Numbered from the stretch's first letter, positions 25,277-33,991 are shown. The stretch: 64,000 nucleotides of DNA from Peptococcaceae bacterium UBA4068 (GCA_002382665.1 DFZA01000015.1:1-64000), one strand, 5' to 3'. Translations and numbers: made by a program. Notes: generated by a model from the sequence alone, not told the origin.

Positions 25277-25728
25277 ACTATACCCAAAATAAGCTCTATC
25301 AGAGCTACTACTACAGCAGAACCGATACCAAAGAAGATAACTGCACCGGCGAGTTTAAAACCGTTACAACCGCTGCCAAGCACATAGCCCTCCGATTTAA
25401 ACTCCAACGTTGACGAAGTAATAGAATTGGCAAAACCGGTGATCGGTACCGCCAAACCGGCTCCCACTTGCTGGGCAATTTTATCAAAAACACCCAGTCC
25501 TGTTAACAAGGCAGCCAAAGCAATGACAATAACCATCACTATCGATGAAGCGTCTTTGTCACTGATTCCGGGAATCAGACTTATCAGCAATTGAAAATAC
25601 TCGGCAACCGCGCAAAGCGCGCCGCCAAAAATAAAAGCGACAAGACAGTTTCTCAACAATGGCCGCGGCGTTCCGTGCGCTTTGATTATCGGATCGTACC
25701 AACTGGCAACTTTCGGTTTTTTAACCAA
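25273..25728 (-). CDS. spoVAC: Stage V sporulation protein AC
   Basis: This 151-residue membrane protein has the SpoVAC pattern: a basic N-terminus, NCLVAFIFGGALCAVAE near residues 27-43, and four helices ending in GAVIFFGIGSAVVVALI. In Bacillus it is the mechanosensitive part of the DPA channel. The start is TTG at 25728, justified by AAGGAGGT seven bases upstream; there is no competing ATG. It is the first gene of the operon and is divergent from the DUF421 gene across a 130-base gap. Confidence 0.9.
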   Translation of the reverse strand: MVKKPKVASWYDPIIKAHGTPRPLLRNCLVAFIFGGALCAVAEYFQLLISLIPGISDKDASSIVMVIVIALAALLTGLGVFDKIAQQVGAGLAVPITGFANSITSSTLEFKSEGYVLGSGCNGFKLAGAVIFFGIGSAVVVALIELILGIV

Positions 25729-25857
25729 GGCAACGACCTCCTTTCTTAGCTATTATTGGCAGAAACAACAGCTCTATTAGCGGTAATTTTAACCATCCGC
25801 TTAACGGATAAAAGAAATCCGTACAGGAATAATAGGAAAGAATGGAGGAAAATGGCG

Positions 25858-26544
25858 ATGTCAATATTACTGATTCGAACCGTCATTCTTTATTTTTTAA
25901 CTCTTGCCGCCGTCAAAATCATGGGCAAACGCCAATTAGGCGAATTGCAGCCTTTTGAGTTAGTGGTTATTTTAATTATCTCCGATATGGCATCGTTAGG
26001 CATACAAAGCAACACCACGCCGCTAATCAACAGTATTATACCCATCGTCGCTATCTGCCTGCTGCAGATTTCACTCTCGCTGCTCAACCTCAAAAGCGAA
26101 AAAGCCCGCTACTTCGTTTGCGGCAAACCGTCTGTAATCATTAAAAACGGTGTTATAGATCAAAGCGAAATACGCCTACAGCGGATTAACCTCAACGACT
26201 TGACAGAACAATGCCGGGCTCAAGGGTATTTCGATCTCAGCACTATCGAAACAGCTATCCTGGAAACAAACGGTAAACTCAGCATAGCGCCGAAAACCGC
26301 CTCGCGGCCTCTGCAGGTCAAAGATATCAACGAACAATTACCCGAAGAGCTGCTGTCGGAGTTAGTAATACTGGACGGACATATCAACAATAAGGCTCTT
26401 GATAACTACGGCTACGGCGAACGTTGGTTAGACGAACAATTAGAAAAGAACGGCATAAATAAACCGGAAGAAGTATTTATTGCCGGGATCAGCGAAGATG
26501 GCGAATTTTTTTACCAACGTAAACAAAAGGACAAACGATCATGA
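25858..26544 (+). CDS. DUF421 membrane protein (YetF-like)
   Basis: This 228-residue protein has three N-terminal helices with KIMGKRQLGELQPFELVV near residues 21-38, the hallmark of the DUF421 family, and then a soluble domain with ARYFVCGKPSVIIKNG and AQGYFDLSTIETAILE. Function is not known; homologues (YetF, YkjA, YrbG) influence spore germination in Bacillus. The start ATG at 25858 lies nine bases after GGAGG; the nearer ATG at 25852 is too close. It is divergent from spoVAC and overlaps the next gene by four bases. Confidence 0.85.
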   Translation: MSILLIRTVILYFLTLAAVKIMGKRQLGELQPFELVVILIISDMASLGIQSNTTPLINSIIPIVAICLLQISLSLLNLKSEKARYFVCGKPSVIIKNGVIDQSEIRLQRINLNDLTEQCRAQGYFDLSTIETAILETNGKLSIAPKTASRPLQVKDINEQLPEELLSELVILDGHINNKALDNYGYGERWLDEQLEKNGINKPEEVFIAGISEDGEFFYQRKQKDKRS

Positions 26545-26921
26545 AAAAATACTGGCTGTTACCTCTAGTATTGGCAGCGATAATAGCGCTTTCGGTGCTT
26601 TCAATAAATTATCTTGGCGACACGACCAGAAGAATTGATCATATTCTTCCTCAGCTGGAAGATTCCATCGCGGCAGAAAACTGGTCCGAGGCACAGCTAC
26701 AATATACTGCTGCCAAAAAAATATGGGATCAGGCGAATAAAATATTGCCGACATTTATCAATCACGACGATATGCGCGACGTACAAGTCGCTTTTGTTGA
26801 TCTGGAAACCGCGATTAAACAACAAGATAAAATCGAAGCAACACGGGAATTGGCTGCACTTCATTTTTATATCGATCACGTTTTGGAAAACGAGCATCTG
26901 AATTTACAAAATCTCCTTTGA
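26541..26921 (+). CDS. DUF4363 family protein
   Basis: This 126-residue protein has an N-terminal signal anchor (residues 4-22) and an extracytoplasmic all-helical domain with Trp residues in ENWSEAQ and KKIWDQ, and IDHVLENEHLNLQNLL at the end. This pattern and the coupling to a DUF421 gene fit DUF4363, which has no known function. Start and stop overlap (ATGA) with the preceding gene, so the two proteins are probably made in equal amounts and may interact in the membrane. Confidence 0.75.
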   Translation: MKKYWLLPLVLAAIIALSVLSINYLGDTTRRIDHILPQLEDSIAAENWSEAQLQYTAAKKIWDQANKILPTFINHDDMRDVQVAFVDLETAIKQQDKIEATRELAALHFYIDHVLENEHLNLQNLL

Positions 26922-27031
26922 TTTATATTATTATTTTTTATAAAATTTCAACTCCTTTTCAATTACTCTTCAAAATAACTTCACATTAATGTTTTAAGCT
27001 AGAACCATCAAAGCTCAAAGGAGTAATATTT

Positions 27032-28612
27032 ATGGAAAACAATGATGATGAATTTCTCAATAATAAAGATAACACTTATTCTCGACCAGAAGACCAAAAG
27101 CCGACTGAACCAATTAATACGTCACAAGCCAATAAGCCGCGGGTAGATCCCTTCTATACACAACATTTCAAGCTGCAGCCAGCCGAGCCAGTCTATGAAC
27201 AGCAAAAAGAACCACAACCGACTGATCCGGCTTATACAGAGCAATCCGAGCACAAACCGTTTGATTTAAATTCGATATATGCGCAGCAATTTCAGCAAAC
27301 TTTTGACCCGGATTATTTACAGCAATCAGAGTATACGCCTCTTGACGACTATTTAATCACCCCAACAGAAACAAATAATGACTATAGTCAGCAAACAAAA
27401 TCAAAAAAGAAAAGATTTAATTTTTCACAATTAAGAAAAATTAATATTTTTAAGATTTTTAAATCCGGTAAATTAAAAACTCAGAAAGCTTTTGTTATAC
27501 TTTGTATTATTTGTTCCGGATTAGTTGGTTTTGGCGGCGGGCTGCTGGCTTTAGAGGTTGGCGGTGGTAATATCTCAGGAATCCTCACAAAATCCGGCGA
27601 TAGTGTAATCTACCGTACGGTGGAAACAACCGGTAATAGTACTGATACAAATTCAACTACCCTCAGTATTAACCAAATAGCTGAACTTGCCGCCGAATCG
27701 GTAGTAGAAATCTCCACCGAATCAACAAAACTTAGCTACTTTGGAACACAGACAGCTACCGGCGCCGGCAGCGGTGTTATCATCAGCAAAGACGGCTATA
27801 TTATCACCAACAATCATGTTATAGATGGCGCCAATACCATCAAAGTAACTCTCCATAACAGCAAAAGCTACACAGCTACGCTGGTAGCTACCGATAGCAA
27901 AACTGATATCGCAGTCTTAAAAATTGACGCCGACAATCTCACTCCGGTCGTGATTGGTGATTCCAGCAAACTGGAAGTCGGTGACACAGCAGTCGCCATC
28001 GGTAATCCTCTTGGTGAACTGGGTGGCAGCGTTACTGCCGGTATCGTCAGCGGTTTAGAACGTGAAATTACCATAGATGGTGAAACTATGAATCTAATGC
28101 AGATCGATGCATCCATTAATCCGGGTAATTCCGGTGGTGGTGTTTTCAATGATAACGGCGAACTAGTCGGCATAGTAGTAGCCAAAGCTTCGAGTATTGA
28201 TGTGGAAGGCATCGGCTTCGCTATTCCTATTAATGACATAACCGACGTGATTGACCAGTTAATTGATTACGGATATGTGAAAGGACGCACCAGCCTCGGA
28301 GTGACTTTAATCAATATCAACGATGCACAAACAGCAATGAGCTACCGCGTAGACGAAACCGGAGTTTACGTACTTCAGGTTACAAGCGGCTCCAATGCAG
28401 AAGACGCCGGTATCAAATCCGGAGACAGAATTATATCAATAGACGGCACTGAAATCACTACCGCTGATCAAGTCGTTGATATGATATCGAAATACTCTAT
28501 TGGAGACACTTTTAAAATAAAGGTTGATCGTGACGGTAAGACAATGACATTGTCGGTAACGCTAAAAGAAGACGTACCCAGCAGTGCCAGCGATACCAAC
28601 ACAACACTCTAA
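27032..28612 (+). CDS. HtrA/DegP-type serine protease, membrane anchored
   Basis: This 526-residue protease has a cytoplasmic N-terminal tail of about 155 residues, rich in Gln, Pro and Tyr, one membrane helix (about 162-183), a trypsin-like domain and a C-terminal PDZ domain. The triad is His262 (NNHV), Asp292 (TDIAV) and Ser367 (GNSGGG). It degrades or refolds misfolded proteins outside the membrane. Its tail is longer than in Bacillus HtrA and contains loosely repeated Pro-x-Tyr-x-Gln-Gln units. AAAGGAG precedes the ATG by nine bases. No CtsR or CssR box was recognised upstream. Confidence 0.9.
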   Translation: MENNDDEFLNNKDNTYSRPEDQKPTEPINTSQANKPRVDPFYTQHFKLQPAEPVYEQQKEPQPTDPAYTEQSEHKPFDLNSIYAQQFQQTFDPDYLQQSEYTPLDDYLITPTETNNDYSQQTKSKKKRFNFSQLRKINIFKIFKSGKLKTQKAFVILCIICSGLVGFGGGLLALEVGGGNISGILTKSGDSVIYRTVETTGNSTDTNSTTLSINQIAELAAESVVEISTESTKLSYFGTQTATGAGSGVIISKDGYIITNNHVIDGANTIKVTLHNSKSYTATLVATDSKTDIAVLKIDADNLTPVVIGDSSKLEVGDTAVAIGNPLGELGGSVTAGIVSGLEREITIDGETMNLMQIDASINPGNSGGGVFNDNGELVGIVVAKASSIDVEGIGFAIPINDITDVIDQLIDYGYVKGRTSLGVTLININDAQTAMSYRVDETGVYVLQVTSGSNAEDAGIKSGDRIISIDGTEITTADQVVDMISKYSIGDTFKIKVDRDGKTMTLSVTLKEDVPSSASDTNTTL

Positions 28613-28668
28613 TCACTCTATGCATTCTTCCTATTATTTGTTATCCTTCCTTTTCATCTCTCTTTTCC

Positions 28669-28699
28669 GCAACAGGAGCGCATATTGCGCTCCTGTTGC
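28669..28699. repeat. Perfect 14-bp inverted repeat after the protease gene
   Basis: GCAACAGGAGCGCA, three bases, and the exact complement form a strong hairpin. No T run follows on the plus strand, so it may be a terminator with poor slippage, an mRNA 3'-end stabiliser or an operator for the downstream two-component genes. Confidence 0.6.
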
Positions 28700-28705
28700 A
28701 CTTAA

Positions 28706-28734
28706 TGTATAATTAACTGTATAATTAACTGTAT
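28706..28734 (+). promoter_or_regulatory. Tandem TGTATAATTAAC repeats before the response regulator
   Basis: Two full 12-bp copies (28706-28717 and 28718-28729) and a five-base part of a third lie just upstream of the response-regulator gene. Each includes a TATAAT hexamer, so the region can serve as -10 elements. The direct-repeat geometry is also the type bound by OmpR/PhoB-family dimers, so autoregulation is plausible but not shown. Confidence 0.45.
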
Positions 28735-28754
28735 TTTTTAGGGGAGGGCCATCC

Positions 28755-29432
28755 ATGAATAAAATATTGGTTGTTGACGACGAAGAGAAGATCCGCGCCC
28801 TGATCCGTAAATATGCCGAGTTCGAGGAATATTCGGTAGTTGAGGCCGCCAACGGTATGGAGGCGATCGAAAAAGTAAAAAAAGAAGATTTTGATATGAT
28901 CATCCTCGACATTATGATGCCGGAGCTGGATGGCTTTTCCGCTTGTAAAGAAATAAAAAAAATCAAGGATATCCCTGTGCTGATGCTCTCAGCCAGAGGT
29001 GAAGAATATGACAAAATCCATGGATTCGAGTTAGGTATTGACGATTATGTAGTCAAACCTTTTTCTCCACGCGAGCTGATGATGCGCGTCAATGCCATCA
29101 GCCGCCGCCACCACCCTGCCGCGAGCGACGGTACACATAATCAGTTGAAATACGAAGGACTGACCATCGACTGCGACAGCCGTATCGTCTATGTCGATGA
29201 CGAGCGCACCGAACTATCGCCCAAATCCTATGAGTTACTATTGTATCTGGCCAAAAACCACAATATTGCACTTACTCGCGAACAAATTATCAATACAGTT
29301 TGGGGCTATGATTTTTACGGCGATGACCGTACTCTGGACACGCATGTCAAGCTGTTACGTAACAGCATCGGACCATATCGAAAATTCATTGTCACACTGC
29401 GAGGGGTGGGCTATCGCTTTGAAGCATTATAG
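28755..29432 (+). CDS. OmpR/PhoB-family response regulator
   Basis: This 225-residue protein has a receiver domain (DDEE at residues 8-11, phospho-acceptor Asp52 in DMIILDIMMP, Thr/Ser replaced by SAR, Lys in VVKPFSP near residue 102) and a C-terminal winged helix ending in LRGVGYRFE. It is the partner of the histidine kinase that overlaps its 3' end. GGGGAGGG precedes the ATG by six bases. The target genes and the signal are unknown. Confidence 0.95.
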   Translation: MNKILVVDDEEKIRALIRKYAEFEEYSVVEAANGMEAIEKVKKEDFDMIILDIMMPELDGFSACKEIKKIKDIPVLMLSARGEEYDKIHGFELGIDDYVVKPFSPRELMMRVNAISRRHHPAASDGTHNQLKYEGLTIDCDSRIVYVDDERTELSPKSYELLLYLAKNHNIALTREQIINTVWGYDFYGDDRTLDTHVKLLRNSIGPYRKFIVTLRGVGYRFEAL

Positions 29433-30951
29433 TCTAAAACAACATTTTAATAACTTACATTTAGAGTTGCCCTTTGGTAAAACCGGTCAGCAAACAAGCA
29501 TGAAATGGCGCATCTTCGGCTACCTACTTGGTTTTGTTCTGATAATGATAGTAATTCTCTGGTTTTTCCAAATTGTCTATTTGGATGACTTTTATAAGTC
29601 GATTAAAACCAACCAAATTGAAGAGGCAGCCCAAAGCATTGAAGATAATATAGATAACCAAGATATCTCAATGTTGATCAACCGGATCGCTCAACGCTAT
29701 GACAGTTGCGTTTCCGTACTTAATATTGACGGACAACAACTATACAGCGCTCATATCCTCGGCGATTGTCTGATTCACAATATGTCCTGGGCGGACTACA
29801 GCGATTTTTATGCTGAAGCCAAAAAAAACGGCGGCAATGTTGTCAAAATTTTTTCGCGTTCTTCGTTTGCCAATGATGATTATAATCCATTGGGGTTTCT
29901 GGGACACGTCCCGTCAAAAGATAAAGGCCTAACCGAAAGCATGGTATATGCTAGCATCATCAAAAATAATGACGGCGACACATTGCTGGTTTTGCTCAAT
30001 TCCAGTATTTCTCCCGTCGACGCCACCGTTGCCACACTGCGGGTGCAATTAATATATATAACAATCATTATAGTTGGCATTGCGCTGCTATTATCGTTTC
30101 TGATCTCGCGGCGGCTTTCACAACCGATCAGCAAGATCAATGCCTCTGCCAAAGAGCTGGCCGCCGGTAATTTTGATGTAACATTCAAAGGCAATGATTA
30201 TAAAGAAATATCCGAACTCTCGGATACGCTGAACTATGCCGCCCGCGAATTGTCGCGCACTGAGAAATTACAGCGAGAACTGATCGCCAATATTTCTCAT
30301 GACCTACGCACACCGCTGACCATGATTGGCGGCTATTCAGAGGCTATGCGCGATCTGCCAGGTGAATATAACGCTGAAAACGCACAAGTAATTATTGATG
30401 AGGTTAACCGTCTGGCGGTTCTTGTCAACGATATGCTTAATTTATCAAAGCTAGAGGCTGGCGTAATCGAACTTAAACGCAAATGCTACAACCTCACCGC
30501 TTCTATCGAAGAACTGGTAGAAACCTATACCAAGCTGACGGAACAGCAAGATTTTACCATTACGTTTTCTGCCGATCAGAAGGTTTTTGTTGAAGCCGAC
30601 GCTATTAAAATTAGCCAGGTTTTGGCCAATCTGCTCAACAACGCTATAAATTACAGCAGCGACAATAAAAATATCATTGTCCGGCAAACTGTCATCGATA
30701 ACTGTGTGCGTATCGAAGTCATTGATCAAGGCGAAGGGATCGAAGCAGATAAACTACCCAATATCTGGCAACGTTACTATAAAGTCGATAAAGAACACCG
30801 CCGTGCATCTATAGGTAGCGGTATCGGATTATCGATAGTTAAAAATATTCTTGAACTCCATCAGGCAACTTTCGGAGTAGAAAGCATGGTTGGTCAAGGC
30901 AGCACATTTTGGTTTGAATTGCCAATAATCGATCCTCCACAAGATGGGTAA
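29419..30951 (+). CDS. Membrane sensor histidine kinase
   Basis: This protein has two membrane helices (about residues 30-54 and 210-234) around an extracytoplasmic sensor domain, then HAMP, a dimerisation domain with the phospho-acceptor in ANISHDLRTPL, and the ATPase domain with NLLNNAINYS, DQGEGI and GSGIGLSIV. The start is uncertain. I use TTG 29419, which overlaps the regulator's end by 14 bases with GAGGGG 13 bases before it (510 residues); ATG 29500 (483 residues) has no ribosome site. The kinase and regulator form one transcript ending at the strong hairpin at 30961. Confidence 0.9.
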   Translation: MKHYSLKQHFNNLHLELPFGKTGQQTSMKWRIFGYLLGFVLIMIVILWFFQIVYLDDFYKSIKTNQIEEAAQSIEDNIDNQDISMLINRIAQRYDSCVSVLNIDGQQLYSAHILGDCLIHNMSWADYSDFYAEAKKNGGNVVKIFSRSSFANDDYNPLGFLGHVPSKDKGLTESMVYASIIKNNDGDTLLVLLNSSISPVDATVATLRVQLIYITIIIVGIALLLSFLISRRLSQPISKINASAKELAAGNFDVTFKGNDYKEISELSDTLNYAARELSRTEKLQRELIANISHDLRTPLTMIGGYSEAMRDLPGEYNAENAQVIIDEVNRLAVLVNDMLNLSKLEAGVIELKRKCYNLTASIEELVETYTKLTEQQDFTITFSADQKVFVEADAIKISQVLANLLNNAINYSSDNKNIIVRQTVIDNCVRIEVIDQGEGIEADKLPNIWQRYYKVDKEHRRASIGSGIGLSIVKNILELHQATFGVESMVGQGSTFWFELPIIDPPQDG

Positions 30952-30960
30952 ATAAATATA

Positions 30961-31000
30961 TAAAACAAAACCCCAGCTTTTTAGCTGGGGTTTTGTTTTA
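30961..31000. terminator. Perfect 18-bp bidirectional terminator
   Basis: An 18-bp perfect stem with GGGG/CCCC core and a TTTT loop carries T-rich ends on both strands. It terminates the two-component operon on the plus strand and the SRP RNA on the minus strand. Confidence 0.9.
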
Positions 31001-31010
31001 TAAAAGTTTT

Positions 31011-31280
31011 GCCGCGCACCGGATTTCGAATAATACCTTCCGGGTGATACAAGATCAGCCAGCTCAAAAAAGGCACTCCCACGGCGCCCGGGACAAAATC
31101 TGCTTACCGCTGCTTTCTTCCGAACCTGACGGGGTTTACAGCAGCCCGCCGCGCGGGACCCAATTCTCAACACCGCTTAACCTAGTCAAACCCCACAAGA
31201 TAAACCCTCCATACCGGCATCAACCCCCCTATAGCGGATTTGAGGTTACAAGGCACCGCTAGCGCCCCGTCTAGCACGGC
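31011..31280 (-). ncRNA. ffs: Signal recognition particle RNA, large bacterial type
   Basis: The minus strand contains the universal helix-8 core GTCAGG-TTCGGAA-GAAAGCAGCGGTAAG (31096-31129 region) and, further 5', TGTAACCTC and GCTATAG of the Alu domain, as in the long SRP RNAs of Bacillota. The 5' end (GCCGTGC) pairs with the 3' end (GCGCGGC), which sets the boundaries to about 270 nucleotides. The RNA, with Ffh, targets membrane proteins to the translocon. Ends are approximate by a few bases. A terminator follows. Confidence 0.9.
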
Positions 31281-31401
31281 AAACTGGTAATCAAGTGATG
31301 GTATCTACTATATTAACAGAATAACAATCATCTTTCAACAGAAAAATTTTATCAAAAAATCGCCAAAGATTATCCAAAAACACAATTGATAGCTTTAATC
31401 T

Positions 31402-31932
31402 TTAATCAAATGAGCATATGTTAACTTTGCCTATCGATTGGGCGCATAAATATAGACTGTATCCCGGCATAAATTCCAATTGCAGCAAAGCTGCATCGTC
31501 AAGCTTGGGTATTACCGAAAACTTGTCAAAGCTGGATATTCCCTGACCCGTATATTTGACGTAGCTTTCTTTGGCTGCCCAGATTCTGAAAAATTCCGCA
31601 ACTGCATAGCCACAATTACTCAAATAATCATTTTCCTGCGCGTGAAAAAACCGGCGCGCAAGTTGCGAAATATTGCAGTCAATATGTTGCTGAAGATCTA
31701 TGCCGACGTCAGCCGAACCAAAAGCGGCAAGCCAATAATCACCGCTATGTGATATAGAAAAATGCAAATCGGCAAAATCAGGAAAATATGGTTTACCATT
31801 TGGTAGCAATTGTTTAGTAAATTGCTGCCGGCCTTTGCCAGTATAGATTGCGGCAGCGTTTTTTAGTCTCTCCTCACTGGTCAGAGAATCGGTCAGCGAA
31901 AAAATATAAACATCAAAATCCGATACATGCAA
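31402..31932 (-). CDS. 4'-phosphopantetheinyl transferase (Sfp type)
   Basis: This 176-residue protein transfers phosphopantetheine from CoA to carrier proteins. It has the family motifs FSISHSGDYW near residues 58-67, VGIDLQQ near residues 75-81 with the Mg-binding Asp, and FFRIWAAKESYVKYTG near residues 110-125. It is shorter than Sfp (about 220). The start is TTG at 31932, with AAAGGGG about nine bases upstream; there is no ATG in frame nearby. No carrier-protein or synthetase gene is adjacent, so the partner is unknown. Confidence 0.85.
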   Translation of the reverse strand: MHVSDFDVYIFSLTDSLTSEERLKNAAAIYTGKGRQQFTKQLLPNGKPYFPDFADLHFSISHSGDYWLAAFGSADVGIDLQQHIDCNISQLARRFFHAQENDYLSNCGYAVAEFFRIWAAKESYVKYTGQGISSFDKFSVIPKLDDAALLQLEFMPGYSLYLCAQSIGKVNICSFD

Positions 31933-31960
31933 AATTTACTAACCCCTTTCGCAATTACAA

Positions 31961-32018
31961 CCATATTTGCTTTCGCCAATTTTATTATACCATATTCGCT
32001 TTCGCGAATTTTATTATA
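31961..32018. repeat. Two tandem copies of a 29-bp unit
   Basis: The units at 31961-31989 and 31990-32018 differ at only two positions. Each contains CTTTCGC followed by AATTTTATTATA, and copy 2 can form the hairpin ATTCGC-TTTC-GCGAAT. A partial third CTTTCGCAATT occurs at 31946-31956. The repeat lies in the promoter region of the transferase gene. Confidence 0.7.
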
Positions 32019-32155
32019 CCATGGTAAATTTATTACATAATAGTTATTTTACTATATTTCCCTTTATTATTATAATCAACAATTATCAGCCAAGTTATGG
32101 CATAAAGCTGTCCCTATCTGAATAAAGATAAAAAAAACGATAGGGAATGATACCA

Positions 32156-32761
32156 ATGAAAAGGCTGATTACATTTTTAATTATTATTGCATTATTGCTC
32201 GGGGGTTGCAGTTGGATTGATCAACTGCAAGCCTGGAAAAATAGCAATACTGACGATAATACAAGTAATGATTCTCAATCACAAACAAATATCGATGAGC
32301 CATTAGTTAAAAACGATAATCAAACAACCGATGAAAACACGCCTACCACTATTGGCGATACCGTAGAAGTAACACTATATTTCTCCAATGCCGACGGTAC
32401 CGGTTTAGTCGCCGAAAAGCGGGAAATTCCCAAACAGGAGGGTCTAGCGCGCGCTACCATCAGCAATCTGATTGACGGACCGCAGAATGCCGAGCTCTTG
32501 CCAACTTTGCCCGCGGCAACAATACTGGAAGATATTAATATCAGTGACGGCCTCTGCACCGTTGACTTCTCCGGCGAACTGCGCGATAACTTGGGCGGCG
32601 GTGTGATGGCGGAACAATTGGCAGTCTATTCGATAGTCAAAACACTAAGTCAGTTTGCATCAGTTGATTCGGTAAGAATACTCATTGATGGTCAGGCGGT
32701 AGAATCACTGGCCGGTCATATCGATACCTCAGATGCCATAGCAGTGCAAACAGTAGAATAA
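32156..32761 (+). CDS. GerMN-domain lipoprotein
   Basis: This 201-residue lipoprotein has a signal sequence with the lipobox LLGGC (Cys near residue 19), an acidic, Asn/Gln/Thr-rich linker to about residue 65, and a C-terminal GerMN domain with VTLYFSNADGTGLV, LIDGP and VDFSGEL. In GerM such domains are linked to sporulation and cortex formation. The ATG at 32156 lies nine bases after AGGGA; the ORF is open three codons further. The protein is expected on the outer face of the membrane. A terminator follows. Confidence 0.85.
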   Translation: MKRLITFLIIIALLLGGCSWIDQLQAWKNSNTDDNTSNDSQSQTNIDEPLVKNDNQTTDENTPTTIGDTVEVTLYFSNADGTGLVAEKREIPKQEGLARATISNLIDGPQNAELLPTLPAATILEDINISDGLCTVDFSGELRDNLGGGVMAEQLAVYSIVKTLSQFASVDSVRILIDGQAVESLAGHIDTSDAIAVQTVE

Positions 32762-32770
32762 ACACCCCAT

Positions 32771-32811
32771 AAAAAGAAGCTGCCTTTAAATTTTAGAGGC
32801 AGCTTCTTTTT
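32771..32811. terminator. Bidirectional terminator
   Basis: AAAAAGAAGCTGCCT pairs with AGGCAGCTTCTTTTT, with flanking A/T runs on both strands. It separates the convergent GerMN and zinc-ribbon genes. Confidence 0.9.
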
Positions 32812-32816
32812 ATTAT

Positions 32817-33242
32817 CTACGACCTGCTTAAAAAACTTTCGCCGCAACGACTGCATTTAACATTAATTTTGCCTTTTCCTCTAGGTACTCTTAATTTTTG
32901 AGCGCAAGCGGGACAGGTCAAATATTTATAATTCAAAACATCCTGCGGACGATGGTGAACGATAAAACTCTTTACCTTGCCATAACGAAAACGCAATTCA
33001 CGCACAAAGATATTGTAACGTATTAGCTCCGCCTGGCGAGCCGGAATATTAGTCGAAAATATACGAAAGCAGGCATAAATCAATAATACCCACGATATAA
33101 TTCTAAATACTGTCCCCAATATGCCGCCACCTGCTATCATTTCTGCGATCATCATTACCAAAGCGGCAACTATTAAAAAACGGCTAAAGCTATCAAAACC
33201 ATTGCGACCGCGTAAAAGTTTTCCCCAAAACGCATTAATCAT
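32817..33242 (-). CDS. Membrane protein with C-terminal zinc ribbon
   Basis: This 141-residue protein has two hydrophobic helices in its first half (about residues 21-40 and 42-62), a basic stretch, and a zinc ribbon at the C-terminus (CPAC near 113-116 and CSRC near 132-135). I cannot assign a family or function. The start ATG shares its A with the stop of the upstream cyclase-family gene (TAATG), so the two are translated together. A terminator lies at its 3' end. Confidence 0.7.
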   Translation of the reverse strand: MINAFWGKLLRGRNGFDSFSRFLIVAALVMMIAEMIAGGGILGTVFRIISWVLLIYACFRIFSTNIPARQAELIRYNIFVRELRFRYGKVKSFIVHHRPQDVLNYKYLTCPACAQKLRVPRGKGKINVKCSRCGESFLSRS

Positions 33243-33901
33243 TATTGATCTTCCTCCTTGATTCCTTCGATTGCGCAGACGCGCACAGGCGAACCGTCAC
33301 CGTTTTGCCATTTCAGCGGCAGGACAACAAAGAAACAATGATCAGAGGTCAATTGCTCAATGCCACAAAGATTTTCGATCAACAAAGTCTCACTACCCAA
33401 CATCGTCTTATGGATTATAAACTGCTCAACACCCATTTCGTCAAAAGAAAGCGCATCTATCGCCAGAGCTTTGAGAGAAAAACTGCTTAGCCATTTGGCG
33501 GCTTCATAAGTCAAGGTAGGAAATCTGTCACAATAACCATCTTTACCCCAAAGACGGTCAAAACCACTCCAAAAAACTAAAAAATCCGCAGCCTCGATCT
33601 TTTTTTGATATGGACGTAAATCTTCAATAGTAATCTTATCCCCGATACGCTTAGCGCGAATATCGATAATCTGCGCCCAGCCGGTTAATTGTGATACATC
33701 TATTTGATCAATGGATGCTCTCCCCATCAACATATGTGAGGGCACATCAATATGGGTTCCGCAATGTGAGCTACAGCCAATAAAAGTTTCACTGTAACCG
33801 TCAACCGCTACCGTTGCCAGCTCGGTAAATTGTGGCTGTGGTGAACCGGGGAAAACGGTCATGCCTGTTTCCATGACATGACTCAAATCTATCGTTCTCA
33901 T
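33242..33901 (-). CDS. Cyclase-family metal hydrolase (kynurenine formamidase-like)
   Basis: This 219-residue protein matches the cyclase/kynurenine formamidase-like family (PF04199), with the signature HCGTHIDVPSHM near residues 47-58 that provides the metal ligands. Family members hydrolyse formamides or act on polyketide-type substrates; the reaction here is unknown, because no tryptophan-degradation genes are nearby. The ATG at 33901 follows AAGGAG by six bases; an upstream in-frame start has no site. It is coupled to the zinc-ribbon gene. Confidence 0.85.
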   Translation of the reverse strand: MRTIDLSHVMETGMTVFPGSPQPQFTELATVAVDGYSETFIGCSSHCGTHIDVPSHMLMGRASIDQIDVSQLTGWAQIIDIRAKRIGDKITIEDLRPYQKKIEAADFLVFWSGFDRLWGKDGYCDRFPTLTYEAAKWLSSFSLKALAIDALSFDEMGVEQFIIHKTMLGSETLLIENLCGIEQLTSDHCFFVVLPLKWQNGDGSPVRVCAIEGIKEEDQ

Positions 33902-33962
33902 TTCAAGCTCCTTTTCCACCTATTAACAAATATTATAACACTTAACTATATTAAAACAACCC

Positions 33963-33991
33963 TTGACAATATACTATAGCCGTGTCATAAT
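33963..33991 (+). promoter_or_regulatory. Promoter of the marR-ABC exporter operon
   Basis: TTGACA and CATAAT are 17 bases apart. Around it TAGCCGT occurs twice (33977-33983 and 34000-34006), with GTTA-N6-TAAC at 33999-34012; these are candidate binding sites for the MarR regulator encoded just downstream. Confidence 0.65.

Noticed and set aside
29191..29418. Upstream extension of the histidine kinase
   Set aside because: It lies within the response-regulator gene in another frame; the kinase more likely starts at 29419 or 29500.
30829..31262. ORFs covering the SRP RNA region
   Set aside because: The region is explained by the SRP RNA core and pairing of its ends.
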